64,000 bases of DNA from Prorocentrum cordatum (GCA_963575745.1 CAUYUJ010012202.1:116001-180000); one strand, 5' to 3'; numbered from the stretch's first letter, positions 11,896-24,299 are shown. A program made the numbers and translations. Notes: generated from the sequence alone by a model not told the origin.

Positions 11896-12223
11896 GGATA
11901 AGAGTGAGGGGGCGGTGGGGACGTCGGCAATTTGCGAGACTCTGGAGAAACCCGCCGCAGGCGCCAAAGTTTCACAAATTATACAACGAGCCCGCCGCAG
12001 GCGCCTATATTCTCGTTAAAATAATGTGGGTAGGTTGCGGGCGGGTCTCAAGTGGGTCGCGGGTGTAGAAGGCAGAAGATCCACCCCATAATCACCACCC
12101 CGACAAGCGAAGCCGTTAGTAAACGCACACAAGGAATGAATCGAACAAGGCAAGGCTGTTTTTACTAAACGCCCGGGGCCATTTAGCAAACGTCAATTGT
12201 TCGGTCAGGGTGGTTCCTCCTCC

Positions 12224-12480
12224 CTTGAGGGTGAGTCGCGGGGTGGGTCGCAGCTGGGTCGCGAGGTGGGTCGCAGGTGGGTCGCGGGGTGGGTCGCGGG
12301 TGAGTCGCGGATGGGTCGCGGGTGTGTCGCGGGGTGGGTCGCGGGTGGGTCGCGGGCGCGTCGCGGGTGGGTCGCGGGGTGGGTAGCAGGTGGGTTGCGG
12401 GGTGGGTTGCGGGGTGGGTCGCGAGGTGGGTCGCGGGGTGGGTCGCGGGGTAGGTCGCGGGTGGGTCGCGGTTGGGACGA
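12224..12480. repeat. 10-11-bp minisatellite (GGGTGGGTCGC)
   Basis: More than 20 tandem copies of GGTGGGTCGCG and variants. A related shorter run occurs near 12040-12066. Confidence 0.9.
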
Positions 12481-12482
12481 CG

Positions 12483-12535
12483 ACAACAACAAACAACAAC
12501 AACAACAGCAACAACAACAACAACAACAACAATAA
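12483..12535. repeat. (CAA)n microsatellite
   Basis: CAA/AAC trinucleotides. Similar tracts at 13299-13345 and 15280-15292 mark the edges of the 0.8-1.0-kb repeat units. Confidence 0.93.
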
Positions 12536-12539
12536 TTAC

Positions 12540-13305
12540 TAGCACGTGGGGACACTCCGTTCTCACCAGTGCCAGGGTTTTCATAAGAGGCGGGCAATAC
12601 CCCCACTTTGTGGGGGGGCCGGTTCAAGCTCTACCAAATTTCCAAACGACTCTTCGCCACCACCCACACCCAGCTTCCCGCCCTATGACGTTCGGACACT
12701 TCACTTCGTGGCATGCGGACGACCGTGGCTACTATTCAGGGCCCCGCGGCCGACGACGACGGCGTGCGCGCGCGAAGAAAAAACGAATGTGTCCCGCATG
12801 GTATTATTTGACAGGGATGATGGCCCTGGCAGGTGCGCAACCGTTGTTGCAGAAGTTCGAAAAAGTTGCTCGCAAAAGCCCGTTTGACAGAAATGTTTAA
12901 AAAGTGTTGGGTTTCCTACGAATCCGCAAGAGCGCGCGGGATGAAATTTTGACATTTTTGTTTTGAAAAACCATTGGTTTTTTGATGTTTTTATGTTAAA
13001 ATCGCTACGAAACTAAGGTTTTGGAAGGATTTCGTCTTGCGCGCGCGAATGTCCACTTTACCTTATTTTTTGCAAGGGATTCTTGAAGTTTGGTTATGTT
13101 AGAACAAGAAATTTCATTTTATAGTGTTTTTTGCAAGGGAAAAGCGGGGGGGAACAAAACAACCGGATCGGATCACATCGTTTTACCTGAGGCTTCCTCA
13201 CGAAAATGATGAAAACGTGGCTGCGGCCTAGGCGCGGCGGGGGGGGCGTGCACCAGGGGGCCCAACAATAATTATTCTTTAGAAGTAATAATGTTCAACA
13301 ACAAC

Positions 13306-13345
<40 letters not shown>

Positions 13346-15300
13346 CACTTTACCCGAACGCTCAGTGTTCTCACCAGTGCCAGGGTTTTCATGCGACGCC
13401 AGCCAATACCCCCACTTTGTGGGGGGGCAGTGCAAGCTCTACCAAATATCCACACGACTCTTCGCCACCACCCACACCCAGCTTCCCGCCCTATGACGTT
13501 CGGACACTTCACTTCGTGGCCTGCGGACGACCGTGGCTACTACACTGGCGTGGAGTACACACCCACAGAAGTTGTTAAGCCTACGTTCGTACACCCACAG
13601 GTGTTTTTCGAGGACCTACGGTGCGATTCGTGTGATTTTATGATGCGCGGTGCTAAAATTCTTAAGAAGCCCAATGGTTTTTGGAGATTTCGGCGTGCGC
13701 GCGCGAAGAAAAAACGAATGTGTCCCGCATGGTATTATTTGACAGGGATGATGGCCCTGGCAGGTGCGCAACCGTTGTCGCAGAAGTTCGAAAAAGTTGC
13801 TCGCAAAAGCCCGTTTGACAGAAATGTTTAAAAAGTGTTGGGGGTTTCCTACGAATCCGCAAGAGCGCGCGGGATGAGATTTTGACAATTTTTTGTTGAA
13901 AAACCATTGGTTTTTTGATGTTTTTATGTTAAAATCGCTGCGAACACTAAGGTTTTGGAAGGATTTCGTCTTGCGCGCGCGAATGTCCACTTTACCTTAT
14001 TTTTTGCAAGGGATTCTTGAAATTTGATTATATTAGAACAAGAAATGTCATTTTATAGTGTTTTTTGCAAGGGAAAGCGGGGGGGAACAAAACAACCGGA
14101 TCTTGATCACATCGAATTACCTGAAGCTTCCTCACGAAAATGATGAAAATGTAGCTGCGGCCTAGGCGGCGCAGGGGGGCCGTGCACCAGGGGTCCCAAC
14201 AATAATTATTCTTTAGAATTAATAATGTTCAACAATTACTAGCACGTGGGGACACTCCGTTCTCACCAGTGCCAGGGTTTTCATACGACGCCCGCCAATA
14301 CCCCCACTTTGTGGGGGGGCCGGTTCAAGCTCTACCAACATTTCCAAACGACTCTTCGCCACCACCCACACCCAGCTTCCCGCCCTATGACGTTCGGACA
14401 CTTCACTTCGTGGCCTGCGGACGACCGTGGCTACTACACTGGCGCATGGGTACAGTGACTTGTTGTGGTAACATTTTCTGGACGCTAGCTTAGTATACGA
14501 CTTTTCCCCCAGTTCCAACACTGGACAAAAGAGCTTGCGAAAGTAGCTCGCGCGAGCTCATGTAACATAAATGTTGAAAAAACCATTGGTTTTTTAGGAT
14601 TCGGACAGCGCGCGCGGGTAGAAATTTTGAAAATTCGTACAGATGTTTTTCGAGGACCTACGGTGCGATTCGTATGATTTTATGTTGCGCGGTGCTAAAA
14701 TTCCTAAGAAACCCAATGGTTTTTGAAGATTTCGGCGTGCGCGCGCGAAGAAAAAACGAATGTGTCCCGCATGGTATTATTTGACAGGGATGATGGCCCT
14801 GGCAGGTGCGCAACCGTTGTTGGAGAAGTTCGAAGCACGTGAAAAAGTTGCTCGCAAAAGCCCGTTTGACAGAAATGTTTAAAAAGTGTTGGGTTTCCTA
14901 CGAATCCGCAAGAGCGCGCGGGATGAAATGTTGACACTTTTTTTTTTGAAAAACCATTGGTTTTTTATGTTTTTATGTTAAAATCGCTACGAACACTAAG
15001 GTTTTGGAAGGATTTCGTCTTGCGCGCGCGAATGTCCACTTTACCTTATTTTTTGCAAGGGATTCTTGAAGTTTGGTTATGTTAGAACAAGAAATGTCCA
15101 CTTTGCCTTATTTTTTGCAAGGGAAAACCGCCCGTAACAAAACAACCGGATCCGGACCAACCCGTTTTGCCGGAGACTTTCTCGCGAAAATGATGAAAAC
15201 ATGGCTGCGGCCTAGGCGCGGCGAGGGGGCCGTGCACCAGGGGCCCCAACAATAATTATTCTTTAGAAGTAATAATGTTCAACAACAACAATCGTTTTAA
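12540..15300. repeat. 0.8-1.0-kb tandem repeat, three units
   Basis: Landmark CTCACCAGTGCCAGGGTTTTCAT lies at 12562, 13370 and 14262. Each unit shares AATACCCCCACTTTGTGGGG, the CCCTATGACGTTCGGACACTTC stretch, CGCGCGCG motifs, and AACAATAATTATTCTTTAG near the unit end. The near-palindrome AAAACCATTGGTTTT recurs (near 12966, 13899, 14578, 14949). Short frames of about 110-145 codons are shared by the units, but I see no protein family in them. Confidence 0.8.
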
Positions 15301-15534
15301 GACTGCTCGCCCTTATATGCTCGAGTGCCCAATAACCCGTATTTCCCAAACCCTCGATACCCGCCCTCTTCGTCTTCGATCGAACCCCTTTTGGGGGGTA
15401 TACCTTTCTTCCCTGCAGGCCAGGCCCCGGCAAGCGGCGGGGCGGCCGCGGACCGTCGGCCTGGCCAGCGGCAGCGCTGATCGGCGGGGCGGCCGCGGAG
15501 CGTCGACCCGACCCCAAGAGGGACGGACAGGGGA

Positions 15535-15880
15535 CCGACCACGACGACGACTACGACGACGACGACGACGACGTCGAAGACGACGGCGACGACGAGCGAA
15601 AGCGAGAGCGAGAGAGAACGACAGCAGGGCCACGAAGGGCACGAAGTAGGCCACGAAGGGCGACAGCGGGGACACGAAGGGAATGCGTATGGGGCCACGA
15701 AGAGTGCGAACGAGCGGGGGCCACTGAGGGCAGCAGCTGGGCCACGTAGGACAATGAGGGGGACACAAATGGCGACAGCGGGACCACGAAGGGCATGCAC
15801 GTGGGGCCACAACGGGCGCGATTCCTGGGTGCCTGGGTGTCGGGAGCGCGGCGCTTGGGCAAATTGCAGGAAATTCCAAC
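15535..15880. repeat. (GAC)n and GGGCCACGAAGG repeats
   Basis: 15535-15600 is mostly GAC/CGA trinucleotides; 15620-15800 holds about ten degenerate copies of GGGCCACGAAGGGC. The long minus frames here are Arg-rich repeat translations. Confidence 0.8.
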
Positions 15881-16090
15881 GCAAGGCTATTCTTTAGTAA
15901 GTTGCAAGCAAGTCTCCAGAGAGAGCGCGACTCCAGAGATCCGGGAAAGCGATTCCTAAATAAATTGCAAGGAAGTCCCAAGCGAGAGCGCGATTCCTGA
16001 ATAAAATGCGAGGAAATCTCGGGCGGGAGCGGGGGTCCTGCCTAAATTGTAAGGAAGTCTCAGGCGGGAGCCGTTGTTGTTGTAACCCAG
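15880..16090. repeat. About 55-bp tandem repeat, four units
   Basis: Units of the type TAAATTGCAAGGAAGTC...GCGGGAGCG recur near 15896, 15953, 16003 and 16040 with moderate divergence. Confidence 0.7.
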
Positions 16091-16279
16091 GGGCCAGGGG
16101 GCCAGTTTGAGCAGGAAGACTTTCCCTGTCAAATTATCCCGGCAAAGCAACCTAACAGCGATGTGTAGGAGCATATCTGGAGGCATTCCCCTTAAGATTC
16201 AGATGAGAATCCTGTTGTAGAATTCTGCTGTTCTCGCAGTCGTAGTCGCATTCGCGATGGCAGTCGCAGTGGCAACGGC

Positions 16280-17777
16280 AGTCGCAGTCACAGCCTCAGC
16301 CTCAGCCTGCCTCAGCCTCAGCCTCAGCCTGCCTCAGCCTCAGCCGGCCTCAGCCTCAGCCTCAGCCTGCTTCAGCCTCAGCCTCAGTCTGCCTTCAGCC
16401 TCGGCCTCAGCCTCAGCCTGCCTCAGCCTCAGCCTGCATCAGCCTCAGCCTCAGCCTCAGCCTGCCTCAGCATCAGCCTCAGTCTGCCTTCAGCCTCGGC
16501 CTCAGCCTCAGCCTGCGTCAGCCTCAGCCTGCCTCAGCCTCAAGCCTCAGCCTCAGCCTGCCTCAGCGTCAGCCTGCCTCAGCCTCAGCCTCAGCCTGCC
16601 TCAGCCTCAGCCTCAGCCTGCTTCAGCCTCAGCCTCAGTCTGCCTTCAGCCTCGGCCTCAGCCTCAGCCTGCCTCAGCCTCAGCCTGCCTCACTCCAAGC
16701 TCAGCCTCAGCCTGCTCATGCTTCAGCCTCAGTCAGCCTCAGCATCAGGCATCAGCATGCCTCACCTCAGCCTGCTTCAAGCCTCAGCCTCCAGTCTGCC
16801 TGCCAGCCCCACCCCCAGGCCTCAGCATCAGCCTGCCTCAGCCTCAGCCTCAGCCTGTCTCAGCCTCGGCCTCAGCCTGCTTCAGCCTCAGCCTCAGTCT
16901 GCCTTCAGCCTCGGCCTCAGCCTGCCTCCGCCTCAGCCTGCATCAGCCTCAGCCTCAGCCTGCTTCAGCCTCAGTCAGCCTCAGCCTCAGCCTCAGCCTG
17001 CCTCAGCCTCAGCCTCAGCCTGCTTCAGCCTCAGCCTCAGTCTGCCTTCAGCCTCGGCCTCGGCCTCAGCCTGCCTCAGCCTCAGCCTGCCTCAGCCTCA
17101 GCCTCAGCCTGCCTCAGCCTCAGCCTCAGCCTGCTTCAGCCTCAGCCTCAGTCTGCCTTCAGCCTCGGCCTCAGCCTCAGCCTTCCTCAGCCTCAGCCTG
17201 CTCAGCCTCAGCCTCACTGCCTCAGCCTGCCTCAGCCTCGGCCTCACTGCCTCAGCCTCAGCTCAGCCTCAGCCTCAGTCTGCCCCAGCATCAGCCTGCC
17301 TCAGCCTGCCTCAGCCTGCCTCAGCCTCAGCCTCAGCCTGCTTCAGCCTTCAGCTCCTCAGCCTGCCTCAGCCTCAGCCTGCCTCTCAGCCTCAGCTCAG
17401 CCTCAGCCTCAGCCTGCCTCAGCCTCAGCCTGCCTCAGCCTGCCTCAGCCTCAGCCTCAGCCTCAGCATCAGCCTGCCTCAGCCTCAGCCTCAGCCTGCC
17501 TCAGCCTCAGCCTCAGCCTGCTTCAGCCTCAGCCTCAGTCTGCCTTCAGCCTCAGCCTCAGCCTCAGCCAGCCTCAGCCTCAGCCTGCCTCAGCCTCAGC
17601 CTGCCTCAGCCTCAGCCTCAGCCTCAGCCTGCCTCAGCCTCAGCCTCAGCCTCAGCCTGCCTCAGCCTCAGCCTCAGCCTGCTTCAGCCTCAGCCTCAGT
17701 CTGCCTTCAGCCTCGGCCTCAGCCTCAGCCTGCCTCAGCCTCAGCCTGCCTCAGCCTCAGCATCAGCCTGCCTGAGC
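16280..17777. repeat. CCTCAG hexamer array, 1.5 kb
   Basis: Tandem CCTCAG interrupted by CTGCCTCAG, TTCAGCCTCAG and CCTCGG variants, with a higher-order pattern of about 100-170 bp (for example the CAGTCTGCCTTCAGCCTCGG block recurs many times). It keeps several plus-strand frames open (Ser-Leu, Pro-Gln or Ala-Ser repeats), so I do not call the 16257-18194 frame a gene. Confidence 0.95.
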
Positions 17778-18142
17778 ATTCAAAATGTGGCCCGGGAATG
17801 GAGTTCTGGGAACTCGAAGTTCACGAAGTGGCCTACAGTTGGCTCCGGGCATTCAAAATCATACCCAGGAATGGAGTTCTGGGAACTCGAAGACCACGAA
17901 GTGGCCTACAGTTGGCTCCGGGCATTCAAAATGTGGCCCGGGAATGGGGTTCTGGGAACTCGAAGAGGACGAAGTGGCCTACAGTTGGCTCCGTGCATTC
18001 AAAATGTGGCCCGGGAATGGAGTTCTGGGAACTCGAAGACCACGAAGTGGCCTACAGTTGGCTCCGGGCATTCAGAATGTGGCCCGGGAATGGAGTTCTG
18101 GGACCTCGAAGACCACGAAGTGTATAACTGCTGGCTAAAAAC
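17778..18142. repeat. 73-bp tandem repeat, five units
   Basis: Units start ATTCAAAATGTGG at 17778, 17851, 17924, 17997 and 18070, exact 73-bp spacing, diverging only at single sites. As 73 is not a multiple of 3 and all frames are open, the array would be read in successive frames; this argues against coding. Confidence 0.95.
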
Positions 18143-18341
18143 ATCCCCGGCACCCTGCCCCGTATCGCGCCCAGACCCCCCTGGGGCGTCATGATGCTCT
18201 CTTTTGACCCTACTAGAAACCTATTAGTCTTCGCTGTTAGGTATAAACAGGGTGCGAGCGTCGAGGGGCACACTTGATTGAGAAAAAACAGTATGCACCA
18301 GTGAGGGGGGATCAACAATATTTATTCTTCAGAAATGAGAA

Positions 18342-18344
18342 TTC

Positions 18345-18414
<70 letters not shown>

Positions 18415-18445
18415 GCAGCAACAGCAGCAACAAGAACGCAACAAA
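18342..18445. repeat. (CAA)n/(CAG)n microsatellite
   Basis: CAA repeats grading into CAG repeats. Confidence 0.95.
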
Positions 18446-18449
18446 CAGA

Positions 18450-20730
18450 ATTCTCACCACGAATTTCCTGTTCAGCCACGCACCCAAGGACAATGAATGA
18501 CCGTTCGGCCCCCTCACTCTGATCATAATATAACATCTCACTGTTTGGGTTCCACAATGGCTAATACACATACACATCGGGCCCGATCCCCACACACAAA
18601 TGTGTGTGTGTACAAACGTTCATAATATGAATAGGAAGTGGCAAGTCTGTGTACATGTACGCACGCAAAGAGAAAAGTTATGACTATACACATGTGTGTG
18701 AGCGTGTGTGTCGATCTGCGCGTATGTATATGCACATATTTGTTTGTATACACGTCGGTCGGGCCGCCTCCCGCGGGGCGGGGGAGAGGCACATGCGCCG
18801 AACGCCTCCCTCGCGCGCACCGAGCGGGCGAAAAGAGGCTGCCCGCAAGGGCTCGGCGCGGGCGGCGCTGCCGTCAGGAGCCGCTGCGAGCCCTCGTCGA
18901 AAGCGGGGCCGCTGCCAATCGCAATCTCCCCGAAAATGCTGCCGCGGGGGGGCTCGCTGAGGCTCGGCTGCACCTGGGCCCGCGGGCTCCGCGGATGAGG
19001 AAGAGAAGGATATCGAGGAGGAGGAGATCGAGGAAAAGTAGAAGGAAAAAGACGGCGTGATATGCGCCGCCCACGCGCGGTGCCGCTGCTGCTGTCTGCT
19101 CTTGCCGCTCTGCAACTGGGATTTAGCCACGCTGGTTCCTGTCGCCATAAAAGGTCAAGCAGAAAGGAGGAGGGCGACGACAAGGGAACCGAGGCGGAGG
19201 AGAGAGGACGAGGAGGAGAGAGGAGGATGGGAAAGGGAACGGGATGTGTTAGATGAGCACAGGATGAGGGAAGAGGAGGGCGAGGGTCAGAACATTAGAG
19301 GAGGCAGGAGGTGTAGATGCATGGATAGCCACTGTCCTCGAAATGACTGCGTTTACCTCGAACATGAACCCCAGGGGATCACGCTAAGACATCGGTCACC
19401 GAAACAACTTCATCATCCATGTGGCCCTTGCAGCCTGCGCCACGACGCCGATCCAATGCATTCCGGTATGGTCAGCACCCTATCGCAGGTCAGAAGATGG
19501 ATGATTCCAGAAGGCACTCCATGAAGCACGTACCTCCGTGGACAAGTGGCACGAGAGGAAAGAGAAAACGAGAGGGCTGGATCATAGCCCTCGCGTCATC
19601 AGAGCCGACCCTGGCGAGTGCGAGAGGGTGTGAACAGAGGGAGGGGGGCTTCAACTTCTGAGACAGTGTCGTCTGCACCAGCACGCGGCACGTTTCTTCT
19701 GCCAATCCTTGGGCGGCAACAGCAGGGTACAGGCACTACTACGCCAGGCTGTAGCAAAGCTTTCAATAAGAAGCCTAGCGCGCATGAGAATTTGACTCAA
19801 TGCGTCTGCGAGGGATCTGCGGCCCAGCCGGAAACTGTACTCTGTTCTTGCGCGGGCACGGGGGCGACACGCAGTGAAACACGACGGCCCAGCCAGAGAA
19901 ACAGCTCAGCCCCAGCATCGTCGCCATCCCGGCGCGTGATGACTGCGAAGACCGAGATACAGGATCGATGATGAGGAGGATCGGTGAAGTTGAGGAGCGC
20001 GGGGTCTAGATGATCGGGGCGGTGTCTTTGAAGATGGAGATGATGAGGAGGATCGGTGAAGAGGAATATGAAGATGAGGAAGGGTGATGGTGAGGAAGAT
20101 CGGTCACGAGGAGGTCTGGCTTTCGGGGCATATCTCGGCTGTCTGGCGGCCGTTCGGGACGATCCGGGTACCCCTGGAACGCTCTCGGCGAGGCGAGGCT
20201 GCTGGAGAGTCTCCGTGGTCGCCTGGAAACCTTGTGGAGCCTGTCTGCATAACGGCAAGCGACCACGACCACATCGAGGACCACTTAGTTGCAGTTGCGT
20301 CTCTTTGCTGTTGCTGGGCTACCTCGCGCTCAGAACCTCGAGCACGAGTCAAGCCTCACTGAGGACCGTGCCCAGTGGAGGCGCCGACCCAGTGGCATGA
20401 CGTCTCTGGTCTTGCCCGCGTCGGCGGAGGCGAAATCGGGCTTCCTCCCGAGCTTCGCGCTGGACGCGGGCGCCTCCCATTTCGCGCAGGAGAGCGGGGC
20501 GGCATTCTGGGAGCGGCGGGAGGCAGAGAGATGGGACAAAGGCGAAAAGGAACTAGAAGGATCACAACTCGGTTGTACATTTTCAAACGTTTTCGTCAGT
20601 TCACTTTGGCTTTCCAGCCCCGGGGTGCTTTCCATCAGCTGCGAATCGCCGGGGGCGTTCCTGGGGTGCCGGGGCCCCGAACAGCCATCGGAAACTGGAG
20701 CAATGACCCGAAAGCCAGAGAATCGATAGA
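18450..20730. other. No recognisable feature
   Basis: TG-rich patches at 18590-18750, then GC-rich sequence with purine-rich tracts (19000-19300, 19970-20100). Frames of 100-190 codons exist on both strands but none looks like a protein family, and none has a partner frame or shared neighbour. I see nothing callable. Confidence 0.5.
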
Positions 20731-20742
20731 AGGAGGATCAGT

Positions 20743-20812
20743 AGGAGGAGGAGGAGGAGGAGGAGGAGGAGGAGGAGGAGGAGGAGGAGGAGGAGGAGGA
20801 GGAGGAGGAGGC
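20743..20812. repeat. (GGA)n microsatellite
   Basis: About 23 consecutive GGA trinucleotides. Confidence 0.95.
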
Positions 20813-20897
20813 GGACGACCAAAACCGAGACCCAAAAATTCATGGGACTAAGTCGGAACAAAAGACGCCAACTGGTGGGGTATATGACTATTTTACG

Positions 20898-21575
20898 GTG
20901 CCCGGGCCCGTGCCCAGGTGCCCGGGCCGTGCCCGGGCGCCCGGATGCCCGGGAGCCTGGCTGCCCGGGCGATGCTCGTTTATGCTCAACTGCCTGAGGC
21001 CTGGACCCGCTCGGCCCGGATGCCCGGGTGCCCGGATGCCCGGATGCCCAGGCACGTGCCTCGGTGCCCGGACCTTGCCCGGGTGCCGGATGCCCGGATG
21101 CGCCCGGCTGCCGAAGCGATGCCTGTGCCTGAGGCCCGGCCCCGCTCGGGTGCCAGCGTGTCTGGATGCCTGGATGCCCGTGTGCCCGGATACCCGGGCC
21201 CGTGCCCGGTGCCCGGGCCCCGCCCGGGCGCCCAGATGCCCGGATGCCCGGGTGCCCGGCTGGCCGGGCGGTGCCGGCCCGGCCCCGCTCGGGTGCCCGG
21301 GTGCCCGGATGCCGTGCCCATGATGTGCCCGGGTGCCGGCCCGGGTGCCGATGCCCGGGCCCGCGCTGTGCCCAGGTGCCCGGATGCCCGGGTGCCCGGA
21401 TGCCCGGGCCCGTGCACGCTGTGCCCGGGTGCATGCCCGCGCATGCCCGGATGCCCAGGTGCCCGGCTGCCCAGGCGATGCCCAGATGCCGAGCTGCCGG
21501 AGCCCCGCTCGGTTGCACGGGTGCCCAGGTGTCCGGATGCCCGGGTGCCCGGACGCCCAGGCGCCCGGAACCCGA
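20898..21575. repeat. GCCCGG array (TGCCCGGATGCCCGGG)
   Basis: Dense degenerate repeat of GTGCCCGG/ATGCCCGG with CCCGGG palindromes. All frames on both strands stay open for 100-300 codons, which is a property of the repeat. Confidence 0.92.
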
Positions 21576-22080
21576 CATAAATCCTTAAAGAATCCCAGAT
21601 GACTCCCAAATAAACCTTACACTAATCCTTACAAGAACATGCATGAATCCCGCAAGAATCCTACATGAGCGCCTAAAGAATCTTACATACATCCCATGAG
21701 AAACCTACGTGCGTCCCTATAGACTCCTACTTTGTTGGGTGCGGCCTTATAAGTAGTTATATGTTAGGTAAATGGTTCTATGTTAGGAGAGGTTTGGATG
21801 AGTTAGGATTGGTTAGGAGGCCTATAAGTTTTATAGGAATGCCGATAGTGATAGTGCCCCATGGCCCCCCCTATGTTTCACTATAAGATCTATAGGAGCT
21901 TACAGTGTCCTATCATCAGCAACACTTGGAATCCCTAAACTTATGCTTTTTGTTCTCACTATTTTTACTATTTTTCACTATTTTTCGATTCTTTATACTA
22001 TTTTCATTAACTTCACTATTTATCACTATTTATCATTATTTTTCAATATTTTCCACTATTTTTGATTTTTTTCATTGCTT
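21575..22080. repeat. Degenerate AATCCTACA-type and TTTTTCACTA-type repeats
   Basis: 21575-21740 has degenerate AAGAATCCTACATG-like units; 21935-22075 has a TTTTTCACTATT-like 10-bp repeat. Similar TTTCACTA elements recur at 23330-23490. No gene. Confidence 0.65.
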
Positions 22081-22082
22081 TT

Positions 22083-22605
22083 CCCCTCCTCCTCCTCCTC
22101 CTCTTCCTTGTCCCGCTCCTCCTCCTCCTCCTCCTCCTCCTCCTCCTCCTCCTCCTCTGCCCCCTCCCCCCCTTCCTCCTCGGCGCCCCCCTGGGGGCCT
22201 CGGCACCCCCTTGGTGCTGGCACTCCTGGGCCTCGGCACCCCCAAATCCGAAGCTCCGAAGCTCCTCCCATTCCTCTTCCTCCTCCTCCTCTGACTCCCC
22301 CTTCTCCTCCTCCTACCCCTCCTCCTCTATCCTCTTTCCCCTCCTCCTCCCCCTCCTCCTCCTCCCCCTCCTCCTTCTCCTCCTCCTACCTCTCCTCCTC
22401 TATCATCTTTCCCCTCCCCTCCTCCCCTCCTCCTCCCCCCCCTCCTCCTCCCCCTCGTCCTCCCCCTCCCCCTCTTCCTCTTCCTCCCCCCCCCCTCCTC
22501 CTCTATCCTCTTGCCGCTCCTCCTCCTCCCCTCCTCCCCTCCCCCTCCGCCCCCCCCCCCCCCCCCTCCTCCCCCCCCCCCCCCCCTCCCCTTCCCATTG
22601 GCAGC
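22083..22605. repeat. (CCT)n polypyrimidine tract, 0.5 kb
   Basis: Almost purely C/T on the plus strand with CTCCTCCTC repeats and long C runs (22550-22590). A short non-repetitive island sits at 22170-22260. Confidence 0.93.
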
Positions 22606-22699
22606 AGGCTGGATGTTAGCTGGATGTTGTCTGGGTGTTGTTTTCATGTTGTTTTTGTGTTGTTGTGTGTTTTTTGTTGTTTGTTTTATGCTGTGCGTT

Positions 22700-22760
22700 G
22701 TTGTTTTTGCGTTGTCTTGTAGGGCGGGCGCCAGACAACACCAGACAACGCAAAAACAAC
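22700..22760. repeat. 18-bp-arm inverted repeat
   Basis: Arms GTTGTTTTTGCGTTGTCT (22700-22717) and AGACAACGCAAAAACAAC (22743-22760), perfect, loop 25 nt. Flanks are TTG-rich on the left and AAC-rich on the right, so a longer imperfect stem is likely. Confidence 0.9.
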
Positions 22761-22858
22761 ATAAAAACAACAACAACAACAAAAAACAGCATTTGTGTGT
22801 TGTGTTGTTGTTTGTTGTCTGGTGTTGTATTCTCGTTTTTTTGTTTGTTTTTCTTATT

Positions 22859-22963
<105 letters not shown>

Positions 22964-23377
22964 ATAATGATAATAATACGAATAATAATACAACTGCTGT
23001 TATCCCCGCCCCCCCCCCCCCCCCCGCCCTCCGTCACCTCCCTCATCCGTTTCCTCCTCCCTCCTCAGCGGGCCAGCCGCTTTGCGTTCGCTTCCCCCCT
23101 GCCTCCCCGCGCCGCCCCTCAGCGGCCCAACCGCTTTGCATGGGGGGAGGGGGGGGGGGAAGAGGAGGAGGGGGCGCAACTCTCTGGGCGCGATTAAAAA
23201 CAAAAGTTCTGAAGCGGCCAAACCGCTGCACTGCGGAACTTGCAATGTAAAAGCGGTCTGCCGCTGCGGAAAGCCAGGAGAGAAAGGAAGAGAAGCAAGC
23301 TGGTTTGTGAGTTTTCTTAGACTTGGCTATTTTTTTCATTTTCACTATGTGTTTCACTATTTTTTGACTAGTTTCAT

Positions 23378-23378
23378 G

Positions 23379-23423
<45 letters not shown>
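23378..23423. repeat. T-run next to A-run fold-back
   Basis: About 21 T directly followed by about 23 A: a perfect homopolymer palindrome. Homopolymer length is a likely sequencing uncertainty. Confidence 0.85.
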
Positions 23424-23569
23424 CTATTTTCACTATTTAACACTATCGTGTTCACCATTGTTTCACTATGTGTAATTATTTTTCTTATTTTTAGTGCATG
23501 TTGATAGAATCCTATAGTGCACAATAGCTATATATAGTGTTTTTTTGAACCCGCGCCCAACAAAGTAAG

Positions 23570-23780
23570 TGTATGCCCATGGAATCCTACGCGCATCCCT
23601 GTGGAATCCTACGTCTACCCCTATGGAATCCTAAGTGCGTGCATCCCTATGAAATCCCGCGTGTATCCGTATGGAATACGACGTGTGTCCCTATGGAATC
23701 CTACGTGTACCCATGCGGATTCCTACGTGTATCCCTATGGAATCCAACGTGTACTCCGATAAGGACCTGGGTGACTCCCT
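23570..23780. repeat. About 22-bp minisatellite (CCCTATGGAATCCTACGTGTAT)
   Basis: About nine units containing ATGGAATCC and TACGTGTA with variable spacing of 20-26 bp. Confidence 0.82.
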
Positions 23781-24013
23781 GCACCCCCATAGGGTCCACA
23801 TATCTCGTATATGTACAGACATGTATGATGTTGTACCATGCGTATACGTACACCTACGTGAGAGACAGACCATGTCTATGCATACACATACGTAGATGCG
23901 ATACAATGCATGTGCAAGCACACACGTAAGCACTGGCACAGCGCATGTACATGCACGCACGTAAGATGCCGTACCATGCATGTAGATACATGGACGCATG
24001 ATACGAGTCACAA

Positions 24014-24021
<8 letters not shown>

Positions 24022-24057
<36 letters not shown>

Positions 24058-24092
24058 GTGTATGTATGTATGTGTATATATATATATATACG
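24022..24092. repeat. (TA)n / (TG)n microsatellite
   Basis: Alternating TATATA and TGTATG tracts after a short CT run. The preceding 23790-24020 is TG/CA-rich with ACATACGTA-like motifs. Confidence 0.9.
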
Positions 24093-24299
24093 TGAGCTGT
24101 GGTCTCAGACACACAAATATGCAGGCGCGCAAGGGTTAACATCGCACATGCATGGGGCGGCGTGTCCCGACGGGCGGATCCACAGCCGGACAATTGTTTC
24201 AAGGGTTTGGTTTCAAGGTGTGTTTCAAGTTTTGTTTCTGAAGCGTTTCTGATGTTGTTCCTGGGCCCTGGCCTGGTTTTCTGGGCCCTGGCCAAGAGT

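Noticed and set aside
12197-13831. Frames of 110-146 codons shared by the 0.8-1.0-kb units
   Set aside because: They include poly-Gln/Thr from (CAA)n and no recognisable domain, and their starts differ between units.
16257-18194. 645-codon plus-strand frame
   Set aside because: It is the translation of a CCTCAG hexamer array and five 73-bp repeats; a second long frame is open over the same bases, and no amino-acid pattern beyond Ser/Leu/Pro/Gln/Ala repeats exists until the tandem units.
20601-21578. 325-codon frame over the GCCCGG array
   Set aside because: Frames on both strands are open because the repeat unit lacks stops.
22075-22722. Ser- and Pro-rich frames of 185-215 codons
   Set aside because: Translations of the (CCT)n tract in successive frames.
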